64,000 nucleotides of DNA from Pseudomonas sp. GM50. GTDB taxonomy: Bacteria; Pseudomonadota; Gammaproteobacteria; Pseudomonadales; Pseudomonadaceae. Positions 43,571 to 52,428 of this stretch are shown one piece after another. A program made the translations under genes and the position numbers. Under the pieces are notes generated by a model that had not been told where the DNA came from, searched no databases, and saw nothing but the letters and a program-made list of their open reading frames with translations. Positions within the stretch are counted from its first letter, which is position 1. Each line of letters opens with the position of its first letter. Location of the stretch: the NCBI RefSeq assembly GCF_000282375.1, contig NZ_AKJK01000084.1:1-64000 (forward strand), written 5' to 3'.

Positions 43571-44917
43571 TCAGCCTTCTCGCCCTGCTCTCAGTGCCTG
43601 CCAACGAATAACCGAGTTGACACCCAGTTTCGTTAATATCCTGGGTGGAAGCGTGTTTGGCCCAGGCGCTTGACTGAAACTTTCTAAAACTCTCGAATGA
43701 GTGCCGGTGGCTAACTCAGCGGCCATCACGCCCGCCAAGGTGCTCTTGACGGTTCCCAACCCATTTTCGCAGCAAGCCGAATACAGGTTTTCTTCTATCT
43801 CTCCAAACGCCGGGGCGCTGTTACGACTCAAGCAGAGGCGCCCGGCCCAGCTGAATTCGAACGGCGTCGATTTCAACTCGGGAAAGCGCGCATCCAGAGA
43901 ACGCCGTTGTTCTTCGGCGACAGCAGCAACCCGCCTCAGCGTCACTTGAATACTGGGGTCATAGGTGAACTTGGTCCGAATGACGATCCGCGAGAGACCG
44001 TTTGAAGTAATTTTACGAACGGTCGCACCCATCGGATCCGCGGGCAACAAAGCCCATCGAGCGTTGCCTGTCACCGGTCTTTCAAACTCGTCATGACTAT
44101 AAGCAGCCGTCATCGACGCATAGGTAAACACGTGCAGCAGGCGACCCTGAAAATGGCCGAAGTCTTCGATATGGCCGTTGACCGCGAGAATCACCTTGGG
44201 CGCATTCACAGCGCCACGATGAGACTTCGCCTTCCAGCTATTTCCCGTTCTGGATAACTCGATAATCGGCGACCGTTCATAAAGGCTGACGTTCTTATCC
44301 AGCCCGAATGCGAGATCTCTAATGTATTGAGCCGGCTGAATCATCACCGCGCCGGGCGTATACAGCCCACTGTGGTAATAGCTGGAACCGGTGATCTCTT
44401 GCATCTGCGCGGCGTCCAGCAGCTCGTACTGTTCGCCAATGCTTTGAAGCGACTGGGCAAAACTGGCATTGAGCTTCATTCCACGCTCTGTCGCAGCCGC
44501 GTTTATCTTTCCCGAGGGATCAAAGGTCTCGGTAGACATGCCGTATTCGCGGGCGGCTTCAGCTGCAAAAGCGATAGCAAAGCGGTTCTGGGCAATCTCT
44601 AGTGACGTTGCAGACTCACCGGCAACCGAATATTCCCCCGATGAAAGACTGTGCGGCACGTCGATCATGAAGCCAGAGTTTCTGCCTGCCGGCCCCTTCG
44701 CAACTTCATGGGCATCAACGATCGCAATGCTGTCGCCTGGGTGCAGCTGGGATAGCCTGCGAGCGGCGGAGAGACCGGCAAAGCCTGCACCGATAATCAG
44801 CCAGTCCGCCGTCACGTTCCCATCAAGCATGCGGACAGGAGCCGTGCGTATGGAAATCGCCTCCCAACCTGAAACCCCGGTGTCGACCGGAAGGCGCTTG
44901 ATGGTATGGATGCTCAT
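43571..44917 (-). CDS. FAD-dependent amine/amino-acid oxidoreductase
   Basis: This 448-residue DAO-family flavoprotein has the dinucleotide motif WLIIGAGFAGLSAARRL at about residues 39-55 and the PuuB-like AKGPAGRNSGFMIDVPHSL stretch. It overlaps the aldehyde dehydrogenase gene by four bases. In this operon it probably oxidises an amine, a D-amino acid or an imino acid, yielding an imine or aldehyde for the next enzymes. A D-hydroxyproline dehydrogenase role is one possibility, but sequence alone does not decide. Confidence 0.85.
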   Translation of the reverse strand: MSIHTIKRLPVDTGVSGWEAISIRTAPVRMLDGNVTADWLIIGAGFAGLSAARRLSQLHPGDSIAIVDAHEVAKGPAGRNSGFMIDVPHSLSSGEYSVAGESATSLEIAQNRFAIAFAAEAAREYGMSTETFDPSGKINAAATERGMKLNASFAQSLQSIGEQYELLDAAQMQEITGSSYYHSGLYTPGAVMIQPAQYIRDLAFGLDKNVSLYERSPIIELSRTGNSWKAKSHRGAVNAPKVILAVNGHIEDFGHFQGRLLHVFTYASMTAAYSHDEFERPVTGNARWALLPADPMGATVRKITSNGLSRIVIRTKFTYDPSIQVTLRRVAAVAEEQRRSLDARFPELKSTPFEFSWAGRLCLSRNSAPAFGEIEENLYSACCENGLGTVKSTLAGVMAAELATGTHSRVLESFSQAPGPNTLPPRILTKLGVNSVIRWQALRAGREG

Positions 44918-46431
44918 TTTTCGGTCTCATCAACCGACCGATCAGACACATCGATCCAGATGGTTTTGATTTCGGTGTACTGATCGTGAGCAAAAATGGA
45001 TTTGTCCCGACCGCCGAAACCCGACTCTTTGTAGCCGCCGAATGGCGTCGACGCATCACCTTCGCCAAAGCAGTTGACGGTGACGATGCCAGCGCGAATT
45101 TCCCGCGACAACTTGATTGCCCGTCGCAGGCTGCCGGTATAAACAGAGGCGGCCAGGCCGTATACCGTGTCATTGGCCAGGGCAATTGCTTCAGAGATCG
45201 TGTTGAAGGTGGTGACCGAAAGAATCGGGCCGAAGATCTCTTCCTGGAACAGCCGACTGTCTCGATCGACACCGTCAATGACAGTCGGCTCTACGAAGGC
45301 ACCGTCTTTCGTTGCGCCGCCGTACACAACTTCAAGCTTTGCGGCGGTGGCATGCTCAAGGTACGACTTCACTTTTTCGAAATGTTCTGGGCTGACCAGC
45401 GACCCCACGCGATTTTGCGGATCCAGCGGGTCGCCCATTTTCCATTCGCGGATGTAGGCGCCCATGCGCTGCAGCAGTTCATCTTTGACCGACTCGTGGA
45501 CGATCAGGCGCGAGGTCGCGGAGCAGTTTTCGCCCATGTTCCAGAACGCGCCGTTGACGACGTGCTCGGCCACGAGATCCAGGTCTTGCGCGTCGTCCAT
45601 CACCACAGCAGGGTTTTTCCCACCGCACTCGAGCACGATGCGTTTCAGGTTTGAATCGGCTGCGTAATGCAGGAAACGGCGGCCGGTCGCGGTAGAGCCA
45701 GTGAAGCTCACCATGTCGACGTCATTGTGCAAGCCAATCGGCTCGCCGACCTCTTTGCCGGTACCGGTAACAATGTTGAGTACACCGGCGGGCACGCCGG
45801 CTTCGAACGCCAACTCCGCGACTCGTAATGTTGTCAGCGTGGTCTGCTCGGCGGGTTTGACGATAACCGAACATCCTGCGGCGAGCGCCGGGCCGATTTT
45901 CCAGGCCAGCATCAGCAGGGGGAAGTTCCAGGGCAATACGCAGCCCACCACGCCAATCGGCTCACGGACAACCATGGTCAGCGCGTCGCTGCCCACCGGA
46001 GCGGTGTTGTCATAAATCTTGTCGATCAGTTCCGCGTGCCAGCGCAGTGTGTGAATGGTGTCCGGCACATCAACCAACTGACATTCACTAACAGGCTTGC
46101 CGCTGTCGAGGCTCTCAAGAACTGCCAGTTCATGTTGATGGCTTTCTAGCAAATTCGCGAACTTCAGCAGAACAGCTTTGCGCTCCCTGGGAGCAATCGA
46201 TCTCCATCGCCCATCCTCAAAAGCTTCTTTGGCATTAGCCACCGCAAAGTCGACATCCTCAGACGAACAGGCAGCGACGTTAGTCAAAAACTCACCCGTC
46301 GCCGGATTGTTCGTGGCGAACGTTTTGCCAGAGATCGCGGGCTTGAACGCGCCATTAATGAAGGCGTTAGACGGCAACGAAATGTCTTTGGCAATAGCGG
46401 CATATTCGGCCTTGCTCAGAAGATCACCCAT
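44914..46431 (-). CDS. NAD(P)-dependent aldehyde dehydrogenase
   Basis: The 505-residue ALDH has catalytic Glu268 (LECGGKNP) and Cys303 (NMGENCSATSR). It resembles PuuC-type semialdehyde dehydrogenases. It overlaps the DapA-family gene by eight bases and the FAD oxidase gene by four. In hydroxyproline breakdown the corresponding step oxidises alpha-ketoglutarate semialdehyde; in amine breakdown it oxidises amino-aldehydes. Context favours one of these without proving either. Confidence 0.88.
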   Translation of the reverse strand: MGDLLSKAEYAAIAKDISLPSNAFINGAFKPAISGKTFATNNPATGEFLTNVAACSSEDVDFAVANAKEAFEDGRWRSIAPRERKAVLLKFANLLESHQHELAVLESLDSGKPVSECQLVDVPDTIHTLRWHAELIDKIYDNTAPVGSDALTMVVREPIGVVGCVLPWNFPLLMLAWKIGPALAAGCSVIVKPAEQTTLTTLRVAELAFEAGVPAGVLNIVTGTGKEVGEPIGLHNDVDMVSFTGSTATGRRFLHYAADSNLKRIVLECGGKNPAVVMDDAQDLDLVAEHVVNGAFWNMGENCSATSRLIVHESVKDELLQRMGAYIREWKMGDPLDPQNRVGSLVSPEHFEKVKSYLEHATAAKLEVVYGGATKDGAFVEPTVIDGVDRDSRLFQEEIFGPILSVTTFNTISEAIALANDTVYGLAASVYTGSLRRAIKLSREIRAGIVTVNCFGEGDASTPFGGYKESGFGGRDKSIFAHDQYTEIKTIWIDVSDRSVDETEK

Positions 46432-47335
46432 GGCTGGCTCCCGAAGTAATGCTTGCTACGTTGCGTTTCAGTTCGGCGATGACGGATTCAAGGCTTTGCT
46501 TTTCTTCAGGATCCAGAGGCTGAAGCGGTAACCGCACATCCCCTACTTTCAGCCCGGCAACCTCGCAACCGTATTTGATCGACTGCACGAACTTGCCACC
46601 GTCCAACGCATTCATCAGCGGCATCATCGCCGACATGATTTGACGGCCTTTATCGAAGTTCTTTTCGATCACGCAAGCTTCATAAAGCGCTACGTGTTCC
46701 TTTGGCAGGAAGTTGGACCCTGCACAGACCCAACTCCTGGCGCCCCAGGCAAAAAACTCGAGCGCTTGGTCGTCCCAACCGCATGACAGTGCGATATTCG
46801 GAAACTCGCGAGCGAGCAGATGCACACGCCCCATGTCGCCGGAACTTTCCTTGATGGCAATGACGTTTTTCGATTCGCTCACTCGGGTGAGGTATTCCTC
46901 ATCCATCGAAACGCACATGCGACCCGGGTAGTTGTAAAGCATGATCGGCAGGTTGGCGGCGCGATCGATGGTCAGGGCGTGGATCGCGTTTTCCCGCGAG
47001 GTCGGCAGCGCGTAAGGTGGGCTGGTGACGAGAATGGCGTCCGCCTTGATCGCTTTGGCATCCTTGGCGTACTGAACGGCATCTTCGGTGCGAATGGCCC
47101 CGGTACTGACGATCAGTTGAACCCGCGTACCGATGACATCCTTGGCATACGCGGCAAGCTCAGTACGCTCTTCTGAAGTCTGCGCATAATATTCGCCGGT
47201 CGAGCCGCCGATAATAATGCCGTGTACCTTCGCTTCAATCAGCGACTCCAAAACTTCGGAGTACACACTCCAGTCGATCTCCCCATCAGGTTTATGAGGC
47301 GTCACTGCTGGCGTATAAATACCTTCAAATTTCAA
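46424..47335 (-). CDS. DapA-family lyase/deaminase
   Basis: The 303-residue TIM-barrel protein has the Schiff-base lysine Lys162 (VIAIKESSGD), Tyr134 (LYNYPGR) and the GGSTGE motif at 43-48. It belongs to the dihydrodipicolinate-synthase superfamily, which includes the pyrroline-4-hydroxy-2-carboxylate deaminase of the hydroxyproline pathway, keto-acid aldolases and dehydratases. It is the second gene of the operon, overlapping the GntR stop by four bases. The neighbouring racemase-family and semialdehyde-dehydrogenase genes fit a hydroxyproline-like pathway. Confidence 0.85.
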   Translation of the reverse strand: MKFEGIYTPAVTPHKPDGEIDWSVYSEVLESLIEAKVHGIIIGGSTGEYYAQTSEERTELAAYAKDVIGTRVQLIVSTGAIRTEDAVQYAKDAKAIKADAILVTSPPYALPTSRENAIHALTIDRAANLPIMLYNYPGRMCVSMDEEYLTRVSESKNVIAIKESSGDMGRVHLLAREFPNIALSCGWDDQALEFFAWGARSWVCAGSNFLPKEHVALYEACVIEKNFDKGRQIMSAMMPLMNALDGGKFVQSIKYGCEVAGLKVGDVRLPLQPLDPEEKQSLESVIAELKRNVASITSGASHG

Positions 47336-48045
47336 GACGATTTCTCCGAAGATGAATGACGTGGAAGATCAACGAGCGCGTCCGCCTTGATGCCTGGGGG
47401 CGCGATAAAGATTTCCATGTTTTCTCGGGACAATTCCCAATGTTCAAACACAAGATCAACCACTGCACCTTCATCGCGACGCTCAATGGCCTCGATAAAT
47501 GAATCGTGGTGGCAGGCGGACAGATCAAGGCGTTGTTCCATATCCTCGTTCTGAGGCCGGAAAAAGGTATTACCGATTCGGGCGTGATCGATAAGCAGTC
47601 TTTCCAGGCTGGGTTGCAGGTATTGGTTACCCGCCATCTCACCCATAATCGCGTGGAAGCGATTGTTCTCGACCACCATCGCCAGCGCATCCCTTGAAGT
47701 GGTGGCACGGCGGAAGCGGTATTGCGTGTCTTTTAAATCGATCAGTTGACGTGGCTTGAAGTTTTGTACCGCCAGACGACCAATGGCTGCGTACATCATC
47801 GGCGCAACCAGGAAGAAGTTTCGCAGTGTCGAGTGATTCATCGGAATAACTCGAGCCCCGCGGTTTTCGCGAATGTCGATATAACCTTCACCGGCCAGGC
47901 GTCGAAAAACTTCTCGAACGGGAGTGCGTGACAGGCCATAACGCTCGCTGAGAATGACTTCATCCAGCGCTTCGTCAGGATCGAGTTCCATCGTCAAAAT
48001 TTGACGTTTCAAGTCTTCGTAGAGACAAGTTTTGCCGTTTTTCAC
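47332..48045 (-). CDS. GntR-family regulator (FCD type)
   Basis: The 237-residue protein has an N-terminal winged helix (LSERYGLSRTPVREVFRRLAGEGYIDIRENRGARV) and an all-helical FCD effector domain with the metal-binding His residues in HAIMGEMAGNQ and FEHWELSRENM. It is first in the operon and probably autoregulates it. A palindromic site lies about 100 bases upstream. It likely senses an organic acid or pathway intermediate. Confidence 0.88.
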   Translation of the reverse strand: MKNGKTCLYEDLKRQILTMELDPDEALDEVILSERYGLSRTPVREVFRRLAGEGYIDIRENRGARVIPMNHSTLRNFFLVAPMMYAAIGRLAVQNFKPRQLIDLKDTQYRFRRATTSRDALAMVVENNRFHAIMGEMAGNQYLQPSLERLLIDHARIGNTFFRPQNEDMEQRLDLSACHHDSFIEAIERRDEGAVVDLVFEHWELSRENMEIFIAPPGIKADALVDLPRHSSSEKSS

Positions 48046-48135
48046 GAACGACCTCCAGAGGTGGTTTTGCCGTCAGTTGCGCCTGACTGATGAGTCCAGA
48101 CTCGCACGGGTTTTTGGGGTGGTCAATAGATTGTA

Positions 48136-48166
48136 TTTCTTGTGTATACATAGAAAACACAAGAAA
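48136..48166 (-). promoter_or_regulatory. Candidate GntR operator
   Basis: Nine-base arms TTTCTTGTG (48136-48144) and CACAAGAAA (48158-48166) flank a spacer that begins with the rest of the perfect palindrome TGTATACA (48143-48150). FCD-type GntR proteins often bind such TNGTATACNA-like sites. It lies about 100 bases before the regulator start. Confidence 0.5.
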
Positions 48167-48169
48167 AAT

Positions 48170-48495
48170 TCACCGGGCTTTTAGTATTTCCCCTTTAGAT
48201 TCAGATGGTTATTTATTTATTCAAAAAACGACGTAGTCGCTTACAGAAAAGAATTGGGTCGCTTTTGGAATGCTATTGCCTAGATCATTCCCTAATAAAG
48301 CTTATTACCAAGCGCACCTGTGTTTGGCGCGGTTGGCCGTGGACGACACGAGAGAGAGCGTTTGCGACATGCCATTGAGGCAAGGGAGAGGCGTTACTGA
48401 AAACGGAAAGCATTGAGCCGCGTCATAAAGGCTGAAAAACCCGAACTCCCTCCATACCGCTGAATCCAATGTGTAGGCCAATGGAGGTGAGCGAA
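48170..48495. other. Intergenic region, no gene seen
   Basis: This AT-rich stretch holds the promoter side of the GntR operon and then the leader of the small acidic protein gene. No further gene or clear regulatory motif was found. Confidence 0.45.
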
Positions 48496-48717
48496 ATGAA
48501 CAATGATGACCGTGTTAATGACGACAAATCAGAAACGACCTCGAACGTCCCGCCTACCGATACGTCTGGCAAACCCGACGATGTGGTCGAAAGAGAGCTT
48601 GAGGACAGCGACAGTGACGCCGAAGGTGTGAATCAAACTCACACCCAGGAGCTGGAGGCTGAAGAGCTCAGGCGAAAAATAGCGGAGATAGAACGCAAGG
48701 TGGCGGACGGTAATTAG
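48496..48717 (+). CDS. Small acidic protein, unknown
   Basis: Starting at ATG 48496, with GGAGGTGA about six bases upstream, the 73-residue product is very acidic and hydrophilic (MNNDDRVNDDKSET). It ends with a short coiled-coil-like helix (ELEAEELRRKIAEIERKV). It has no cysteine and no hydrophobic segment. It looks intrinsically disordered apart from the last 25 residues. No family recognised. Confidence 0.65.
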   Translation: MNNDDRVNDDKSETTSNVPPTDTSGKPDDVVERELEDSDSDAEGVNQTHTQELEAEELRRKIAEIERKVADGN

Positions 48718-48767
48718 CGAAGGGGCGAGGCCTTCGGATCGCCTCTCGACGATGACACTTGCTCAAG

Positions 48768-49220
48768 TCACAGAGGAAGCGAACGGTCTTGAATGACTCG
48801 TTTCATCACCAGGGTGGAAGTCAGGCGCTGAACGTTAGGCAACGTTGAAAGGCGCTCATCGTAAAGCTGCTGGAACGCTGGCAGATCTCGGGTGACGACA
48901 TGGAGAAGGTAATCAGGCTCTCCAAAAAGCCTTTGCGCCTCCACTATCTGGGGGATCGCCTGAAGCGCCACCTCGAATGCTTCAACCGCCCGGCGATCTC
49001 CCTCGCGCAACGTCGCAAACACCATTGCCGAAAAGTTAAGGCCGAGCGCGGCGGGAGCGAGCTGCGCGCGATAACCCAGGATCACGCCTGATTCCTCCAG
49101 GGCACGCACTCGACGATGGCAGGGGGACAGGCTAAGACCGACCCGCTCTGCCAGCTCAGTCACCGACAGGCGCCCGTCCGCCTGAAGCTCGGCAAGAATT
49201 TTCAGATCAATCCTGTCCAT
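48768..49220 (-). CDS. Lrp/AsnC-family regulator
   Basis: The 150-residue protein has the winged helix RIDLKILAELQADGRLSVTELAERVGLSLSPCHRRVRALE and a C-terminal RAM ligand-binding domain (VEAQRLFGEPDYLLHVVTRDL). It is divergent from a LysE-type exporter gene, the standard pairing in which the regulator senses the exported amino acid. An AT-rich imperfect palindrome around 49261-49277 is a possible binding site. Confidence 0.88.
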   Translation of the reverse strand: MDRIDLKILAELQADGRLSVTELAERVGLSLSPCHRRVRALEESGVILGYRAQLAPAALGLNFSAMVFATLREGDRRAVEAFEVALQAIPQIVEAQRLFGEPDYLLHVVTRDLPAFQQLYDERLSTLPNVQRLTSTLVMKRVIQDRSLPL

Positions 49221-49408
49221 ATAGAAGAATCTCCCTCAACGCGATATCCAGACTGGAATAATAGAGAAAATATTCTAGCCGGTTTCAATTATTCTTTCCG
49301 TGAACTTTATAGCGAGTCGTCCGTACTTTTCGAAACAAGTCGGAACGCCTCTCAATGTCTGCGAGCTAGAAACATGCAAGTACCCTTTGAAACTGCAAGG
49401 TGGCGAAT

Positions 49409-50026
49409 ATGACCCTTAGTGTTCTCGCCGCATTCTGGGCTGTGTCGTTTTTGTTTGTGATTACACCGGGGGCGGATTGGGCGTACGCGATCTCGGCGGG
49501 CTTGTTTGGGCGTGTCGTGATGCCCGCCGTGGCCGGGCTGTTGATCGGGCATTTAGTCGCAACATTAGTCGTGGCGGCCGGTGTCGGTGGACTTGTAGCA
49601 AGCAATCCCATTGCGCTTTCGGTGCTCACCGTCGGTGGGGCCGGGTATCTGCTATGGCTGGGCATCAATATGCTTCTGCATCCCTCGGTTCCTCGCGCGG
49701 GACAGGTCCAGGAATCCGCCTCCTGGGCGCGCTGGACCTTTAAAGGGCTTTGCGTGAGCGGCCTCAACCCCAAGGTCTTCCTGCTGTTCCTGGCGCTACT
49801 GCCTCAATTCACCGACCCGACAGCCTCCTGGCCAGTGCCGATGCAGATTATCGCGCTAGGCCTGCTCCATGCGTTCAGTTGCGGCGTGATTTATCTGCTG
49901 GTGGGGTTCGGCTCTCGAATCGTGTTGCAGGCACGTCCCGTTGCCGCTCAAGTAGTCAGTCGGCTCTCGGGGGCGATCATGATCATTATCGCGGTGCTGT
50001 TGCTGATCGAGCAGATCTTGCACTGA
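49409..50026 (+). CDS. LysE-family amino-acid exporter
   Basis: Starting at ATG 49409 (AAGG at 49397-49400), the 205-residue membrane protein has about six helices. The family signature FVITPGADWAYAISAGLFGR lies near the N terminus, with GLCVSGLNPKVFLLFLALLPQF in the middle. It should export an amino acid or similar solute. Divergent Lrp gene upstream and panB 28 bases downstream suggest regulation by the former and cotranscription with the latter. Confidence 0.88.
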   Translation: MTLSVLAAFWAVSFLFVITPGADWAYAISAGLFGRVVMPAVAGLLIGHLVATLVVAAGVGGLVASNPIALSVLTVGGAGYLLWLGINMLLHPSVPRAGQVQESASWARWTFKGLCVSGLNPKVFLLFLALLPQFTDPTASWPVPMQIIALGLLHAFSCGVIYLLVGFGSRIVLQARPVAAQVVSRLSGAIMIIIAVLLLIEQILH

Positions 50027-50054
50027 GCGTTTATTCATCTCGGAGGAAAAGATA

Positions 50055-50897
50055 ATGAGTGACACGTTCTCGCCTTACGGCAACAACGAAGTGTCGAATG
50101 TGAGATCACGCATCCGGATTCCTCATCTGCAACAGATGAAAGTGCGGGGTCAAAAGTGGGCGATGCTGACGGCCTACGACATGTACACGGCCACGATCTT
50201 CGAAGAAGCCGGCATTCCTGTTCTGCTGGTGGGCGACTCGGCATCCAACAATGTCTACGGTCATGAATCCACGCTTCCCGTCACGGTTGACGAGCTTATT
50301 CCACTGGTACGCGCCGTCACCCGATCAACCCGTAGACCTTTGGTGATTGCCGACCTGCCCTTCGGCTCCTACCAGGCTTCGGCCGAGCAATGTTTCCACA
50401 CAGCCGTACGCTTCATGAAGGAAGGTGGCGCCCATGCGGTGAAAATCGAGGGGGACGTTGAGATGCTGCCGCAAGTCGAGAAACTCACCCGCTCGGGGAT
50501 TCCGGTAATGGCTCACATCGGCTTTACCCCGCAAGCCGAGCATCAATTGGGTGGCTATCGTGTTCAGGGACGAGGTGACGGCGCGCAGCGACTGATCGAG
50601 AGTGCCCGCGCCTTCGAGGCCGCCGGTGCCTTCGCGCTGCTCATTGAAATGGTGCCCGCCGAAGTCGCTGCACGCATCACTGCCACCGTTTCGATTCCTA
50701 CCGTCGGCATTGGCGCCGGCAATGGTTGCGACGCTCAAGTATTGGTTTGGCAGGACATGGCGGGGCTGCGTACCGGGCCTCTGCCCAGGTTTGTCAAACA
50801 ATACGCCGACATGCGCGGCGTGCTGCTCGGGGCCGCGCGCGACTTCGCCGTCGATGTGCAAGCGGGCGACTTTCCAGGGACCGAGCATTCCTTCTAG
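50055..50897 (+). CDS. panB: 3-methyl-2-oxobutanoate hydroxymethyltransferase, second-type PanB
   Basis: The 280-residue TIM-barrel enzyme transfers a hydroxymethyl group from methylene-tetrahydrofolate to ketoisovalerate, making ketopantoate. A good GGAGG precedes the start. The N-terminal RSRIRIPHLQQMKVRGQKW and the core GIPVLLVGDSASNNVYG look far more like actinobacterial PanB than the usual pseudomonad enzyme. No panC is adjacent. It probably is a second copy acquired by transfer, with LysE and MaoC genes around it. The precise role is uncertain. Confidence 0.88.
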   Translation: MSDTFSPYGNNEVSNVRSRIRIPHLQQMKVRGQKWAMLTAYDMYTATIFEEAGIPVLLVGDSASNNVYGHESTLPVTVDELIPLVRAVTRSTRRPLVIADLPFGSYQASAEQCFHTAVRFMKEGGAHAVKIEGDVEMLPQVEKLTRSGIPVMAHIGFTPQAEHQLGGYRVQGRGDGAQRLIESARAFEAAGAFALLIEMVPAEVAARITATVSIPTVGIGAGNGCDAQVLVWQDMAGLRTGPLPRFVKQYADMRGVLLGAARDFAVDVQAGDFPGTEHSF

Positions 50898-50918
50898 TCG
50901 ACAGTACAAGGGACTTCA

Positions 50919-51404
50919 ATGAAAAGCTTCAGACAGCGTGCAGCCGAAGGGCTTCAGACCGGTGACAGCTTCACCCTCTCCCGCTGCTTCACGCAGGAAG
51001 ATATCCAGCGCTTCGCGCAGATCTCCCGCGACTACAATCCGGTGCATCTCGATGCGCGTTTCGCCGAAGCCCGCCGCTTTAAAGCGCCGGTTTCTCATGG
51101 CCTGCTGACGGCCAGCCTGATGACTGAAATCGGCGGCCAGATTGGCTGGCTGGCCTCAGCGATGACGTTCCACTTCAAGCGCCCCGTTTATCCAGGGGAT
51201 ACCATCACTTGCCATTGGTTCATCAAGGACATGGATGAAAAAGGTCGTGCGACGGCGGTTGTCACGATGACCAACGAGGACGGCATTACCGTGCTGGAAG
51301 GAGAAACCAGCGGCGTTTTGCCTGGCCCGCGGGCGCGGGAAATCATGAGGCAGATGCTGGCCGAGGGTGATCCCACGAATGAGGTGGCGTGTTCTGATGG
51401 ATGA
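50919..51404 (+). CDS. MaoC-family (R)-hydratase
   Basis: The 161-residue protein has the hotdog fold with the hydratase-2 motif: Asp38, Asn40 and His43 in ISRDYNPVHLDARFA, followed by SHGLLTASLM. It resembles short-chain (R)-specific enoyl-CoA hydratases. It starts 21 bases after panB and is probably in one operon with it. A link to branched-chain or acyl-CoA metabolism is inferred. Confidence 0.82.
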   Translation: MKSFRQRAAEGLQTGDSFTLSRCFTQEDIQRFAQISRDYNPVHLDARFAEARRFKAPVSHGLLTASLMTEIGGQIGWLASAMTFHFKRPVYPGDTITCHWFIKDMDEKGRATAVVTMTNEDGITVLEGETSGVLPGPRAREIMRQMLAEGDPTNEVACSDG

Positions 51405-51437
51405 TCACCATGGGTTGAGAGCTGCCCTTACTAAACC

Positions 51438-51449
51438 GGGGGGGGGGGG
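51438..51449. repeat. Homopolymer of 12 G
   Basis: Twelve consecutive G sit in non-coding DNA just after the MaoC gene. It may be a slippage-prone tract or a sequencing ambiguity. It lies at the left edge of the low-GC island. Confidence 0.8.
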
Positions 51450-51591
51450 CGGCCAGTTTCTGTCTCTCGCCACGGGCAGTAACCGGCCAAGAGCAGTCGT
51501 TCATTTATAGACCGCATCAAAACAGTGATAAGGGCTCCAGCAAAGCAACTACTGCGGAACGCTTACCATCCATGCTTAAAATTTGAGCTTT

Positions 51592-52428
51592 CTATAGGTA
51601 GCATTTTTTCTTTTGGCCATTTTCCAACGTTCCTTCAACTGAGCTCTCAACTAAATTATAAATACAAGTCATTTCCGACTTGTCTTTTGTTGTTAATCGA
51701 AATTTCACTGGACTACCACTTAACAAATCAGACGAAAAATCTTTACTTTTTACAGGCACGCACTGAAGCCTCTGACTTATTACTTTTATTATCAAATCAG
51801 ATTTTTTTTGTTTCTCGGCATTTTCCGCTGCCGCTTTTTCCCTTTTTATTTGTGCATTGTAATCTGCGAAGGAAATACTGTTTCTCCTCCACTCCGGCTT
51901 AAAAAGCCCTACCCTATTGTCTACGAGTAACAGTTCTTCTGTATTATCGACTTTCGCACTGATAGATACGATTTTCCAATGAAAAATATCGTCCTCACTG
52001 ACAAAGTCGCCGGTTGCACTTGAACCCATAACATTCAAGTGGTAATCAACACCATTTTTCACCAGTTTTGCCCGAATGTGCGCATCAAGCCTCTGATGTA
52101 TTCCTTTGATAACTCTCAGAACATTGTTATTTTGATCGTCACATGCTTCTTTGAATGTACGCAAGCTATCTTTTGAAGCATTCCCACTCAACTCTTCATT
52201 AGTATAAGACTTGCTTTTTACAATGTTAATCGCTTCATTTATGATTCGCGTGTGCTCCGTCTCTGACATTTTCGTGTCTTTATTAGGTCCCTGAGGGGAA
52301 AAACCTGTCCAGCCCTGAACAGCGGGCGTTGCAGGTACCGCAGGAGCCCCTGGCGAGTTTTGTGTAGCTGGTTTAGCAGGTTTGGCCGGTATGGCAAGTG
52401 CGGCACTTTCATAGGTCACGGTAATCAA
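51592..52428 (-). CDS. Unknown protein with Pro/Ala linker, low GC
   Basis: GGAGG lies five to six bases before a TTG at 52428, which makes this the best start (an upstream TTG at 52440 overlaps that site). The 278-residue product begins MITVTYESAALAIPAKPAKPA. It continues with a proline/alanine-rich linker to about residue 45, then a charged alpha/beta domain with a helical KREKAAAENAEKQKK stretch. No family was recognised; no signal peptide or transmembrane helix is seen. It is AT-rich against its surroundings, suggesting transfer. A toxin-like or secreted role is speculation. Confidence 0.6.
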   Translation of the reverse strand: MITVTYESAALAIPAKPAKPATQNSPGAPAVPATPAVQGWTGFSPQGPNKDTKMSETEHTRIINEAINIVKSKSYTNEELSGNASKDSLRTFKEACDDQNNNVLRVIKGIHQRLDAHIRAKLVKNGVDYHLNVMGSSATGDFVSEDDIFHWKIVSISAKVDNTEELLLVDNRVGLFKPEWRRNSISFADYNAQIKREKAAAENAEKQKKSDLIIKVISQRLQCVPVKSKDFSSDLLSGSPVKFRLTTKDKSEMTCIYNLVESSVEGTLENGQKKKCYL

